The notes: generated by a model not told the origin, from the letters alone. Positions 25,425 to 32,492 are shown, counted from the first letter of the stretch. The stretch is DNA of 52,753 nucleotides from an uncultured Oscillospiraceae bacterium (GCA_910589085.1 CAJUSG010000011.1:1-52753), one strand, 5' to 3'. Made by a program: numbers and translations.

Positions 25425-25982
25425 ATGCGCATTATCTCAGGCTCCGCCCGGGGCCGCAAATTGAAAGAGCCCCAGGGGCTGGACACCAGGCCCACCACCG
25501 ACAAGGTGAAGGAGTCCCTGTTCAACATCATCCAGTTCGAGCTGGAGGGCCGGCGGGTGCTGGACCTCTTCGCCGGTACGGGACAGCTGGGGCTGGAGGC
25601 CCTGTCCCGGGGGGCGGAGCGCTGCACCTTTGTGGACCAGCGCCGGGAGGCGGCGGCCCTGGTGCGGGAGAATGTAAAGCTGTGCCGCTTTGAGGACCGG
25701 GCGCGGGTGGCCCAGGAGGAGGCCCTGTCCTTTCTGTCCTCCTGCCGGGAAAAATTCGATGTGGTATTTCTGGACCCGCCTTATCAGAGCGGTTTGTTGG
25801 AAAAATCCCTGGAAACGCTGACACGGTTTGACATTTTACGGGAATATGGTATAATAGTGTGCGAGAGTGGGACAGAATGGACGGTCCCACCCCTGGCGCC
25901 CCCCTACGAGGCGGGGCGGGAGTACCGGTATGGACAGATCAAACTGACAGTCTGCCGCCGGGCCGGGAGCGTGAAACAATGA
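25425..25982 (+). CDS. rsmD: 16S rRNA guanine-966 N2-methyltransferase
   Basis: Methylates G966 of 16S rRNA with SAM. The length of 185 residues is normal. The family start MRIISGSARGRKLKEP is clear, then TRPTTDKVKESLFNII, the SAM motif VLDLFAGTGQLGLEALSRGA and the catalytic DPPY (VVFLDPPYQSG). The stop overlaps the coaD start by four bases (ATGA). This rsmD-coaD pair is common in Firmicutes. Ribosome site AGGAAAGGAAGG. Confidence 0.96.
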   Translation: MRIISGSARGRKLKEPQGLDTRPTTDKVKESLFNIIQFELEGRRVLDLFAGTGQLGLEALSRGAERCTFVDQRREAAALVRENVKLCRFEDRARVAQEEALSFLSSCREKFDVVFLDPPYQSGLLEKSLETLTRFDILREYGIIVCESGTEWTVPPLAPPYEAGREYRYGQIKLTVCRRAGSVKQ

Positions 25983-26476
25983 GCACAGCCATCTATCCGG
26001 GCAGCTTTGACCCGGTGACCCTGGGGCACCTGAACATCATCAAGCGGGCGGCCGCCTGTTTCGACAGCCTTGTCGTGTGCGTCATGGTAAACTCGAAAAA
26101 AACCGGGATGTTCACCCCGGAGGAGCGGGTGGAGCTGCTGAAAAAATCCACTGCCCGGTTCCCCAACGTGGAGGTGGACTTTTCCGACGAGCTGCTGGCC
26201 GCCTACGCCAAGCGGAGACGAGCCCATGTGGTGGTCAAGGGCCTGCGCGCGGTGTCGGATTTTGAGCAGGAGGTCCAGATGGCGGTGATCAACCGGAAGC
26301 TGAACCCCAGGCTGGAGACCATGTTTCTGGCGTCCAGTGAAAAGTATACCTATCTCAGCTCCACCATTGTCAAGGAGATGGCCCGGTATGGAGCGAGGCT
26401 GGAGGATTTTGTCCCCCGTGAGATTGTGGACGATGTAAACCGACGCATGAGAGAGATGGAAGGAAAGGAAGGCTAA
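25979..26476 (+). CDS. coaD: Phosphopantetheine adenylyltransferase
   Basis: Transfers AMP from ATP to 4'-phosphopantetheine, the fourth step of coenzyme A synthesis. The 165-residue length is normal. Motifs: AIYPGSFDPVTLGHLNII (the T/HxGH nucleotidyltransferase signature), VVVKGLRAVSDFEQEVQMA, and the C-terminal signature YLSSTIVKEMARYG. Start ATG 25979 overlaps the rsmD stop. The downstream coiled-coil gene starts 5 bases after it, so all three are one operon. Confidence 0.97.
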   Translation: MSTAIYPGSFDPVTLGHLNIIKRAAACFDSLVVCVMVNSKKTGMFTPEERVELLKKSTARFPNVEVDFSDELLAAYAKRRRAHVVVKGLRAVSDFEQEVQMAVINRKLNPRLETMFLASSEKYTYLSSTIVKEMARYGARLEDFVPREIVDDVNRRMREMEGKEG

Positions 26477-26480
26477 CCAG

Positions 26481-27008
26481 ATGGCAAGCGGTGTGGAAGA
26501 ACTTTTGGACATGCTCTTTGAGATGATTGATGAGGCTAAGAACGCCCCTCTGTCCAGCGACAAGTGCGTCATTGAGCGGGACCGGGCCCTGGATCTGATT
26601 GACGACATCCGCAGCCAGTTCCCCATGGAGCTGACCGAGGCCCGGAAAATGATGGCCCGCCGGGCGGAGATGGAGGCGGAATCCAAGCGAAAGGCGGAGT
26701 CCATTGTCAGGTCCGCTGAGGAGCGGGCCAAGCAGATGCTGGCCTCTGACGCTGTGGCGCTCCAGGCCAAGCAGCGGGCCAACGACATGATCCGCCAGGC
26801 GGAGGAGCGCAGCCGGGCTTTGAAGCGGTCGGCCAACGAGTACTGTGAGGACGCCTTGCGCCGCACCGAGGAAGCGGTGGCCGAGGCCTTTGAGGAGATC
26901 AAGCAGTCCCGCTCCCGGTTCCGTGCTGCTGCGGCCGCCACCATCAACAACAATCCCGGCGCCCAGCCCCAGGGGGGGCGTCCCATTTTCGATGCGGACA
27001 GAAATTAA
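26481..27008 (+). CDS. Coiled-coil protein of the coaD operon (function unknown)
   Basis: A 175-residue, highly charged cytoplasmic protein. The N-terminal part (VEELLDMLFEMIDEAKNAPL) is followed by a long Ala/Glu/Arg-rich helix from about residue 55 to 150 with a heptad-like pattern. The tail is Asn/Gln/Pro/Gly-rich and probably disordered. Similar proteins after coaD in Clostridia are usually labelled ATPase or V-ATPase subunit E/F0F1 subunit b-like, only because of the coiled coil; no nucleotide-binding motif is present. Ribosome site AGGAAGG. A terminator follows. Confidence 0.8.
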   Translation: MASGVEELLDMLFEMIDEAKNAPLSSDKCVIERDRALDLIDDIRSQFPMELTEARKMMARRAEMEAESKRKAESIVRSAEERAKQMLASDAVALQAKQRANDMIRQAEERSRALKRSANEYCEDALRRTEEAVAEAFEEIKQSRSRFRAAAAATINNNPGAQPQGGRPIFDADRN

Positions 27009-27017
27009 AAACAGTTT

Positions 27018-27067
27018 ACCGGCCTGTCGCGGGGGAATCGTGCCTGCGTCAGGCCGGTTTTATTTTT
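27018..27067 (+). terminator. Terminator of the rsmD-coaD operon
   Basis: ACCGGCCTG (27018-27026) pairs with CAGGCCGGT (27050-27058) around a 23-base loop, then TTTATTTTTT. Confidence 0.88.
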
Positions 27068-27217
27068 TAGGGGTGTTTTGAGTACAGAGCTTTTACCTGT
27101 GCTTCCCCCGCCGGCGGGGAGACATGTCAATAGATTTTCGGACACTCCCAATTTTTTGAGCTGGATGAAAAATTTGGCTGTCCTGTTCCGTGTTAAGGGT
27201 GAAGGGAGTTGAGGAAC

Positions 27218-27697
27218 GTGGTCCCGATTGGTACCGAAGAGACCGTATGCCGCCTCGTGCGGGAGTACAGCGATATGCTGCTGCGCCTGGCCTGTACCCG
27301 GCTGTCCTCTGTCAGTGATGCGGAGGACGCGGTGCAGGAGGTGTTTCTGCGGCTGCTGGCCGCTCCCGTCTCGTTCCGGGACGCCGGACATGAGAGAGCG
27401 TGGCTGATCCGAACCACCCTTCATCGTGCCAGTGATATCCGCCGCCAGGCGGAAAAGCGGAATCTCCCTCTGGAGGAGGCGGCCCAGACGGCCGCCCCCG
27501 AGCCAGGGACGGACCTGCTTCAGGCGGTACAGGCTCTGCCGGAGAAGTACGGCGCCGTGATCCACCTGCATTACTACGAGGGATATTCCATCCGGGAGAT
27601 TGGAAAGCTGCTGGATTTGCCCGCCGCTACGGTGGGCACCAGACTGGCCCGCGGCCGGGACCGACTGCGGGAGATGCTGAAGGAGGAGATCGAATGA
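27218..27697 (+). CDS. ECF-type RNA polymerase sigma factor
   Basis: A 159-residue extracytoplasmic-function sigma-70 factor. The sigma region 2 core is YSDMLLRLACTRLSSVSDAEDAVQEVFLRLL, of which the DAEDAVQEVF stretch binds core polymerase. Region 4 has LPEKYGAVIHLHYYEGYSIREI followed by a helix-turn-helix with the ATVGTRLARGRDRL recognition helix. The GTG at 27218 is preferred because AAGGGAG is nine bases upstream. A TTG at 27209 would place the ribosome site against the start. The stop overlaps the downstream membrane protein start (ATGA), the usual sigma/anti-sigma arrangement. Confidence 0.92.
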   Translation: MVPIGTEETVCRLVREYSDMLLRLACTRLSSVSDAEDAVQEVFLRLLAAPVSFRDAGHERAWLIRTTLHRASDIRRQAEKRNLPLEEAAQTAAPEPGTDLLQAVQALPEKYGAVIHLHYYEGYSIREIGKLLDLPAATVGTRLARGRDRLREMLKEEIE

Positions 27698-28509
27698 ACT
27701 GGAACGACTATCGAAAGGCTGTGGACGCCATACCCCTTTCCGCCGATTTCCAGGAACGGACGGAGGAGCTGGTGCGCCGAACCGCCAAAATTGCTGAACT
27801 TGAAAAGGAGTGTATTTCTGTGAAAAAGAAAGGTTTTGTTAAAGCTGTTACCATCGCCGCGGCGGTGGCCCTGTTAACCGTTTCCGCCTATGCCGCATCC
27901 CGTTGGCTCAGTCCGGCCCAGGTGGCGGACCTGCACGGGGACCCCCTGCTGTCCCAAGCCTTCCAGAGTGAGGACGCCGTCCGGCTGGACCAGTCGGTGC
28001 AGACGGAGAACTTCTGCGTCACCCTGGCGGGGCTGGTCTCAGGGGAGAACCTGTCCGAGTGGACCGATCAGGCCGACCAGTCCCGCACCTATGCGGTGAT
28101 GATTTTGGAAAGTCTGGACGGCACGCCGCTGGATATAGATGACTTCTCGATCACCGAGTATACCTTCACGCCTCTGGTGGCCGGGTTTACCCCCTGGTCT
28201 GTGAACAACTGGACCCTGGATGCCGGCGTCTCCCTTCTGGAGCAGGACGGTGCGCTCTATTATCTGCTGGACACGCGGAATATTGAGATGTTCGCGGACC
28301 ACACGGTGTATATGGCCTTCTACCAGGGGAGGCTGCCCGACCCGGATATCTTCACTATGGCTGAGGACGGGACCATCGCTTTTGCGGAAAACTTTGAGGG
28401 CCCCCAGGCCCTGTTCACCCTGCCTCTGGACGAGAGCAAGGCCGACCCCGCCGCCGTGGAGCAGTTCATGGATGACAGCGGCTTTGACCGGGAATGGTTT
28501 ACCTCCTGA
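27694..28509 (+). CDS. Putative membrane-anchored anti-sigma factor (DUF4179-like)
   Basis: A 271-residue protein with a short cytoplasmic N-terminus (about 45 residues) and one transmembrane helix (AVTIAAAVALLTVSAYAAS, about 50-68). An extracytoplasmic domain of about 200 residues follows, rich in beta-strand-forming and acidic residues. It is encoded with a four-base overlap after the ECF sigma gene, as anti-sigma factors are. The topology resembles the DUF4179 group. I do not see a ZAS zinc motif (HxxxCxxC), so sigma binding would use another surface. Signal sensed by the outer domain is unknown. Confidence 0.78.
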   Translation: MNWNDYRKAVDAIPLSADFQERTEELVRRTAKIAELEKECISVKKKGFVKAVTIAAAVALLTVSAYAASRWLSPAQVADLHGDPLLSQAFQSEDAVRLDQSVQTENFCVTLAGLVSGENLSEWTDQADQSRTYAVMILESLDGTPLDIDDFSITEYTFTPLVAGFTPWSVNNWTLDAGVSLLEQDGALYYLLDTRNIEMFADHTVYMAFYQGRLPDPDIFTMAEDGTIAFAENFEGPQALFTLPLDESKADPAAVEQFMDDSGFDREWFTS

Positions 28510-28537
28510 TTGCAGGAATGACAAGCGCATAGAAGAA

Positions 28538-28562
28538 GCCGCCCGGCCGGGCGGCTTTTTTT
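28538..28562 (+). terminator. Terminator of the sigma/anti-sigma operon
   Basis: A perfect 18-base palindrome (28538-28555) followed by seven T residues. On the other strand it lies just after the repeat-protein stop. Confidence 0.93.
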
Positions 28563-28566
28563 ACGC

Positions 28567-29124
28567 TTACTTAATGATTTTTAGCCTGAAATCATGCTCC
28601 AGTACTTTGTCCTCCAAGCCATCGACTTTCCGCTCCAGCCTGTCAAGTCTTTCGAGCATAATGGCTTGATTTTCCGCCAACAGGTTAAATTTCGGTCCAA
28701 ATTCAGCGTCCATTAAAATAATGGTTTCTTTCTTGATACGCGATTCGGAAGCCTGAATTTCTTCTTTGGCAGCGGTCAGAACACGTTTTTCGGAAGCCTG
28801 AATTTCTTCTTTGGCAGCGGTCATAACACGTTTTTCGGATGCCTGAATTTCTTCTTTGGCAGCCAGCATAACACGTTTTTCGGATGCCTGAATTTCTTCT
28901 TTGGCAGCGGTCAGAACACGTTTTTCGGATGCCTGAATTTCTTCTTTGGCAGTGGTCAGAACACGTTTTTCGGATGCCTGAATTTCTTCTTTGGCAGTAG
29001 TCAGAACACGTTTTTCGGATGCCTGAATTTCTTCTCTGGCAGCGGTCAGGACACGTTTTTCGGATGCCTGAATTTCTTCCCTGGTAATTTCCCTAATAGC
29101 CTGAAGCAATTCTTGATCTGTCAT
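28567..29124 (-). CDS. Coiled-coil protein built from 15-residue tandem repeats
   Basis: A 185-residue protein of unknown function. After MTDQELLQAIREITR come seven full copies and one partial copy of a 15-residue unit with consensus EEIQASEKRVLTAAK (residues 16-133). The tail AENQAIMLERLDRLERKVDGLEDKVLEH is a regular heptad coiled coil. A 15-residue period fits a right-handed coiled coil of the kind seen in trimeric autotransporter stalks (known for the motif, inferred here). No signal peptide or membrane segment is seen. Start ATG 29124 has GGAGGAGGG upstream and a good promoter. The copies are nearly identical at DNA level, so copy number probably varies between strains. Confidence 0.85.
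   Translation of the reverse strand: MTDQELLQAIREITREEIQASEKRVLTAAREEIQASEKRVLTTAKEEIQASEKRVLTTAKEEIQASEKRVLTAAKEEIQASEKRVMLAAKEEIQASEKRVMTAAKEEIQASEKRVLTAAKEEIQASESRIKKETIILMDAEFGPKFNLLAENQAIMLERLDRLERKVDGLEDKVLEHDFRLKIIK
28726..29079 (-). repeat. 45-bp tandem repeat array (7 full + 1 partial unit), coding
   Basis: Each unit is 45 bases and encodes 15 residues, so the frame is preserved whatever the copy number. Units differ by only a few bases (for example AEGK-side codons switching Leu/Met and Ala/Thr). Recent expansion by slippage or recombination is likely. Confidence 0.95.
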
Positions 29125-29157
29125 ATGATAGCCCTCCTCCGTTTTCTGTTTTACCTC

Positions 29158-29185
29158 AGTATAGCACATTTCTATCATTTTGCAA
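29158..29185 (-). promoter_or_regulatory. Promoter of the repeat-protein gene
   Basis: On the minus strand TTGCAA (29185-29180) and TATACT (29163-29158), 16 bases apart, 34 bases before the start codon. Confidence 0.6.
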
Positions 29186-29260
29186 GGCACACTTTTCCAG
29201 TCCGCACATAGGATAGAACAGCCGTCATCGGTAAATCCAACAGGGAGGGGAGGCGTTTTC

Positions 29261-29332
29261 ATGGGTATCGTGGTGGTACGTTCCCCCCGGTGCCTGCGGG
29301 GGCTGCTGCGCAGGATTTTTAAGGTAAAATAG
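29261..29332 (+). CDS. spoVM: SpoVM-like 23-residue sporulation peptide
   Basis: A 23-codon gene starting MGIVVVRSP and ending RRIFKVK. It matches SpoVM, the small amphipathic helix that marks the convex forespore membrane and recruits SpoIVA during spore-coat assembly. The shared features are a hydrophobic N-terminus, a basic residue then proline at position 9 (critical in Bacillus subtilis SpoVM), and an amphipathic basic helix with Leu-x-Gly-Leu/Ile. It is 3 residues shorter than the 26-residue Bacillus form. The ribosome site GGGAGGGGAGG lies at ideal distance. Neighbours support the call: the SipL-type gene follows at 29404 and spoIVA at 32537. No clear sigma-E -35 was found upstream; CATAGGAT (29207-29214) is a partial -10. 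It is short enough to be missed by automated gene calling. Confidence 0.82.
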   Translation: MGIVVVRSPRCLRGLLRRIFKVK

Positions 29333-29403
29333 CATACATATGAGCTCCCGGACATATAGTGTCAACAAAGCCAGGCTGACATTATGACAAGGGAGAGGAC
29401 ACC

Positions 29404-30924
29404 ATGGAATTTGAACGTGATACCATTATCAGCTATGAGACGGCGGCGGAGGTCACCCTCTGCCAGGAGGAGACCTTGGAGAGCATTGTACCCGACGCCT
29501 GTCCGGATATTTTGCGCATTGTGGATGTCTGCGGTCAGGCGACCATCAGCGGAAAGCAGGCCCGGGAGGGGGTGGCCCAGGTCACTGGGATGGTGCGGGC
29601 CTCAATCCTCTACCAGCCGGAGGGCGGCGGAGGCCTGCGGCGGATGGAGGTGGGGCTGCCGTTCACCTGTCAGGCGGAGGCCCCCGGTCTCACCGAGCGG
29701 GGAACGGTACTGGCCCGCCCCCGGCTGCGCCGGGCGGAGGCCCGGGCCTTGAATCCCAGAAAGGTGCTGCTGCGGGTGGATCTGGCGGTGGATGTGACGG
29801 CCTGCCAGCCGGTGGAGCGGGCTGTCTGCTGCGGAGTGACCGGCCCGGAGGAGGGGACGGTGTGCCAGCGTCAGTTCCAGGGGGAGCACTACCAGCTGTG
29901 CGCGGTACAGGAGAAGCCATTTACCTTCTCGGACCAGATCAGGCTTCCCTCCGGCTCAGGCGAGGCCCCTGTGCTGTTGGCCGCCAGGGCTCAGCCGGAG
30001 TGCGGTGAGAGCAAGCTGATCGGCAGCAAGCTGATCTTCAAGGGAATGGTGGAGATATACCTTCTGCTTCAGGAGCCGGGGGGCGCCCTGGTTACCAGCC
30101 ACGAATCGCTGCCCTTCTCTCAGGCCATTGAGGTATCAGGGACCGACGGGGAGGGGGATTGTCAGGTGGAGGTGGAGGTTGCCTCCTTCCGGTGCGACCA
30201 GGACCCGGCGGACGGACGGGCGGTGGATGTGGAACTGGAGCTGCTGGCCCAAGCCCAGGTGCGGTGCCGCCGGCCGGTAACCCTTCTTCAGGACCTGTAC
30301 AGCACCAGCAATTTGATGGAGGTACAGCGGGAGAACCAGCTGCTGTGCCGGCTGGGGGAGCAGTCCGTGCGGCCTCAGTCGGTCCGGGAGCTGCTGGAGA
30401 CGGGGGAGATGGTCCGCTCGGTGGTGGATGCCAGGCTGGCCCTGGGTCAGGTACGCCAGAGCATAGAGGGCAGAGAGCTGGTCCTCACGGTGGATGCCTG
30501 TGTGACTGTGCTGTATTTGGATGAGAATGAGCTGGTTCAGTGTGTCCAGCGGTCGATTCCGGTGTCCAGCCGCCTGGAGTGTCCGGAGGGTGTCCGGTGC
30601 TCCTGCCGCTGTGCCTGCCCGGGAGAGGTGTTTGCCGCCCCCGCCGCCGGCGGGGTGGAGGTGCGCTTCACAGTGGAATTTCACTGCCTGACCACGGAGA
30701 CCGCCGCGGTGCCGGCGGTGACCTCGGCCCAGCTTGGGGAACCCCGAAATGCCGGGGAGGGGGTTCGGCCCTCGGTTGTGCTGCGTATGCCGGCCCCGGG
30801 GGAGGAGCTGTGGGACATCGCCAAGGCCCACGGCACCACTATGGAGCAGATTCTCCAGGCCAACGAGCTGGAGGAGGAAGCCCTGCCCTATGGGCGGATG
30901 CTCCTCATCCCCAGCACCAGATAA
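29404..30924 (+). CDS. sipL: SPOCS (DUF3794) and LysM protein, SipL-like spore-coat morphogenetic protein
   Basis: A 506-residue protein with three SPOCS/DUF3794-type regions followed by a C-terminal LysM domain (about 458-505, EELWDIAKAHGTTMEQILQ to MLLIPST). The first SPOCS region includes ESIVPDACPDILRIVDVCGQ. This order is that of Clostridioides difficile SipL, which binds SpoIVA through its LysM domain and holds the coat on the forespore; SpoVID does a comparable job in Bacillus. It lies 71 bases after the spoVM-like gene and 1.6 kb before spoIVA, which strengthens the assignment. Ribosome site AAGGGAGAGG. CATACATA (29333-29340) just upstream resembles a sigma-E -10, but the -35 is poor. 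Many SPOCS proteins exist, so SipL is the best but not the only reading. Confidence 0.85.
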   Translation: MEFERDTIISYETAAEVTLCQEETLESIVPDACPDILRIVDVCGQATISGKQAREGVAQVTGMVRASILYQPEGGGGLRRMEVGLPFTCQAEAPGLTERGTVLARPRLRRAEARALNPRKVLLRVDLAVDVTACQPVERAVCCGVTGPEEGTVCQRQFQGEHYQLCAVQEKPFTFSDQIRLPSGSGEAPVLLAARAQPECGESKLIGSKLIFKGMVEIYLLLQEPGGALVTSHESLPFSQAIEVSGTDGEGDCQVEVEVASFRCDQDPADGRAVDVELELLAQAQVRCRRPVTLLQDLYSTSNLMEVQRENQLLCRLGEQSVRPQSVRELLETGEMVRSVVDARLALGQVRQSIEGRELVLTVDACVTVLYLDENELVQCVQRSIPVSSRLECPEGVRCSCRCACPGEVFAAPAAGGVEVRFTVEFHCLTTETAAVPAVTSAQLGEPRNAGEGVRPSVVLRMPAPGEELWDIAKAHGTTMEQILQANELEEEALPYGRMLLIPSTR

Positions 30925-30930
30925 AATCAA

Positions 30931-30961
30931 GAGGCAGGCCCGTTTGGGTCTGCCTCTTTTT
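30931..30961. terminator. Terminator of the sipL gene
   Basis: GAGGCAGGCCC pairs with GGGTCTGCCTC (two G-U or mismatched positions) around GTTT, then TTTTT. Lies 12 bases before the stop of the small minus-strand gene, so it may serve both. Confidence 0.9.
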
Positions 30962-30972
30962 GCTGTCAGATA

Positions 30973-31122
30973 TCAGATTTCCTGATCCTTTGCCTCTGCA
31001 ATGGTGTCGATCAGATCGCACAATTCCTGGTTCGTGTAATCCTTTCCGCTCTTTTTAATCAGCCGGCGCAGTTCATAAAGAACAGCTTGTTGTGTGTCCT
31101 TGCGGTCCTTTTCGGTTCCCAT
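30973..31122 (-). CDS. Small hypothetical protein, 49 residues
   Basis: Not recognised. A 49-residue, charged, helical protein starting MGTEKDRKDTQQAVLYELRR and ending DTIAEAKDQEI, with no membrane segment. It is real rather than random because it has a perfect ribosome site (GGAGGTG, 7 bases before ATG), a promoter with TATAAT upstream, and codon use like its neighbours. It is too short for default gene callers with longer cut-offs. It lies antisense to its neighbours, between sipL and an AT-rich acetyltransferase. Confidence 0.65.
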   Translation of the reverse strand: MGTEKDRKDTQQAVLYELRRLIKKSGKDYTNQELCDLIDTIAEAKDQEI

Positions 31123-31170
31123 GAATTTCACCTCCGCTGTTGTTCAGCTCCATTTACCTGCCTTTATATT

Positions 31171-31199
31171 ATTATAGCATGGTTTTTACAGTGGCGCAA
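31171..31199 (-). promoter_or_regulatory. Promoter of the 49-residue protein gene
   Basis: On the minus strand TTGCGC (31199-31194) and TATAAT (31176-31171), 17 bases apart, with an extended TGC before TATAAT. Confidence 0.65.
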
Positions 31200-31272
31200 G
31201 GGGGAAATGAAAAGGTCCCTTTTAAGGAAGGTGTTGCTGGGATATACCTTCGGCAGTTTCTACAAAAGCATA

Positions 31273-31301
31273 TTGATATAATAGGAGTCTTATGCTATAA
31301 T
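31273..31301 (+). promoter_or_regulatory. Promoter of the acetyltransferase gene
   Basis: TTGATA (31273-31278) and TATAAT (31296-31301), 17 bases apart, with TGC before TATAAT. Lies 34 bases before the start codon. Confidence 0.8.
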
Positions 31302-31334
31302 CGGCTCAACAAATCCCAGCTGTGGGAGGGAATT

Positions 31335-31808
31335 ATGAATTATTATATTAGAACACTATTAGAGGGAGAAGATGGCTTACTTCAAGAGTTTTTATACAAT
31401 GCCATCTTTGTGCCGGAGGGAGTACCTGCACCACCTAAATCAATTATCAATCAGCCAAAATTGCAGGTATATATAGCCGATTTTGGTAAGAAAAAAGACG
31501 ATATAGGCTTGGTTGCGGAGGTTGATAAAAGGGTTGTCGGTGCTGTTTGGGTGCGCATTATGAATGATTATGGACATATAGATAAAAACACTCCGTCCTT
31601 TGCCATTTCCTTATGTAAAGATTATCGGGGATTTGGAATAGGAACTAATTTGATGAAGAAAATGCTTCGTATTCTGAAAGACAGAGGGTATAAACAAGCC
31701 TCACTCGCTGTACAAAAAACAAACTATGCTGTGAGAATGTATCAAAAAACAGGATTTGAAATTGTAGGCGAAAATGAGGAAGAATATATTATGCTTTGTC
31801 GTCTGTGA
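31335..31808 (+). CDS. GNAT-family N-acetyltransferase (AT-rich, probably acquired)
   Basis: A 157-residue acetyl-CoA-dependent acetyltransferase. The acetyl-CoA motif is KDYRGFGIGTNLMKKML (RGFGIG = R-x-x-G-x-G), the preceding strand PSFAISLC, and motif B is SLAVQKTNYAVRMYQKTGFE. Acceptor unknown. ATG at 31335 has GGGAGGG upstream; earlier in-frame codons lie in promoter DNA. Its base composition is far more AT-rich than the flanking sporulation genes (roughly 38-40% GC by eye against about 60%). Codon use such as AAA, TTA and AGA is unlike its neighbours, which suggests recent transfer. Confidence 0.9.
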   Translation: MNYYIRTLLEGEDGLLQEFLYNAIFVPEGVPAPPKSIINQPKLQVYIADFGKKKDDIGLVAEVDKRVVGAVWVRIMNDYGHIDKNTPSFAISLCKDYRGFGIGTNLMKKMLRILKDRGYKQASLAVQKTNYAVRMYQKTGFEIVGENEEEYIMLCRL

Positions 31809-31827
31809 TGATATAACCTCCGGTTTA

Positions 31828-31861
31828 GTGGGCAGTCATCCACCAGTGGATGGCTGCCCAC
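31828..31861. terminator. Stem-loop after the acetyltransferase gene
   Basis: A 16-bp stem (31828-31843 with 31846-31861, one G-U) with a 2-base nominal loop. No T tract follows on the plus strand, so it may act as a stability or transcript-end element instead of a classic terminator. Confidence 0.55.
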
Positions 31862-31944
31862 CTTGGATATTTTGACGCACGGTTTGACGAAGCGGCTTTT
31901 GGCAACACCAATCTGAAAAGGGATATGAAAAGCGACGAGGCACC

Positions 31945-32382
31945 TTACCACGGACCGTCATGCTCAATCTCGGCGCCGTGGACGAGGCCGTTGACAGGGG
32001 CGTAATAGTAGAACACAGCGCCCCCGTTGATCCGGTACTCCTTGACCATTGTCTGTCCGTTCTGGACCACCACCTCCTCAGACAAGCTGAACAGGGGATG
32101 TACAACAAAAAAGCCGACGAGCGGAGCAAGGAACATCACAGCCGTTAAAAGGAGCGCCGCACACATCCATAGGGGCGAATGTTCTTTGTCGAAGGAAATG
32201 CGGGTAAGACGGACAGCCGTCACCAGCATCAGCCCCATCAGGAGAAAGTCCATGGCGTACCGGGGCCCGCAGCGCCAGCCCATTCCAAACAGCTCCAGCA
32301 CGGCCCCGCCGCCAAAGCGCAGCAGCGCCACAGCCGCCGGGGGGATGGCCGCCTGGAGCAGCCGTTTATGTTCCAGTTTCAT
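31945..32382 (-). CDS. Small membrane protein of unknown function
   Basis: Not recognised. A 145-residue protein with three predicted helices: AAVALLRFGGGAVLELFGMG (amphipathic or membrane), YAMDFLLMGLMLVTAVRLT and LWMCAALLLTAVMFLAPLVG. A polar C-terminal part follows (LSEEVVVQNGQTMVKEYRIN). ATG at 32382 is chosen because GGGAGG is seven bases upstream; two ATGs five and seven codons earlier sit on top of the ribosome site. Transcribed away from spoIVA; the two genes share a 154-base divergent region. No functional clue beyond the location in the sporulation cluster. Confidence 0.7.
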   Translation of the reverse strand: MKLEHKRLLQAAIPPAAVALLRFGGGAVLELFGMGWRCGPRYAMDFLLMGLMLVTAVRLTRISFDKEHSPLWMCAALLLTAVMFLAPLVGFFVVHPLFSLSEEVVVQNGQTMVKEYRINGGAVFYYYAPVNGLVHGAEIEHDGPW

Positions 32383-32462
32383 CGCCATGCCTCCCGAGAC
32401 CAATTTTGTGCCCCCATTCTATCAGAATAGGGGAGAAGAAGGCAAGCATTTTTTGATCCTCT

Positions 32463-32492
32463 GTTATATTCCACAGCTTATCCTCATACATT
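32463..32492 (+). promoter_or_regulatory. Sigma-E-type promoter of spoIVA
   Basis: GTTATATT (32463-32470) and CATACATT (32485-32492), 14 bases apart, fit the mother-cell sigma-E consensus (-35 like TxATATT, -10 CATACANT). It lies 44 bases before the GTG start. Since spoIVA is a sigma-E gene in characterised spore formers, the assignment is well supported. Confidence 0.8.

Noticed and set aside
28726..29079. Regular 45-bp repeats considered as a CRISPR array
   Set aside because: There are no unique spacers: the units are contiguous, in frame and coding.
29125..29355. N-terminal extension of the repeat protein by 77 residues
   Set aside because: The ATG at 29124 has a perfect ribosome site and promoter. 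The extension runs antisense through the spoVM-like gene.
31208..31282. A 24-codon frame (MKRSLLRKVLLGY...) before the acetyltransferase
   Set aside because: The ribosome site would be only two or three bases from the start, the frame crosses the acetyltransferase promoter, and nothing recognisable is encoded.
31862..31944. Short coding-like stretch (GYFDARFDEAAFGNTNLK...) between the acetyltransferase and the membrane-protein gene
   Set aside because: It could be a remnant of a lost gene, but there is no start, no ribosome site and no recognised family. Too short to call a pseudogene.
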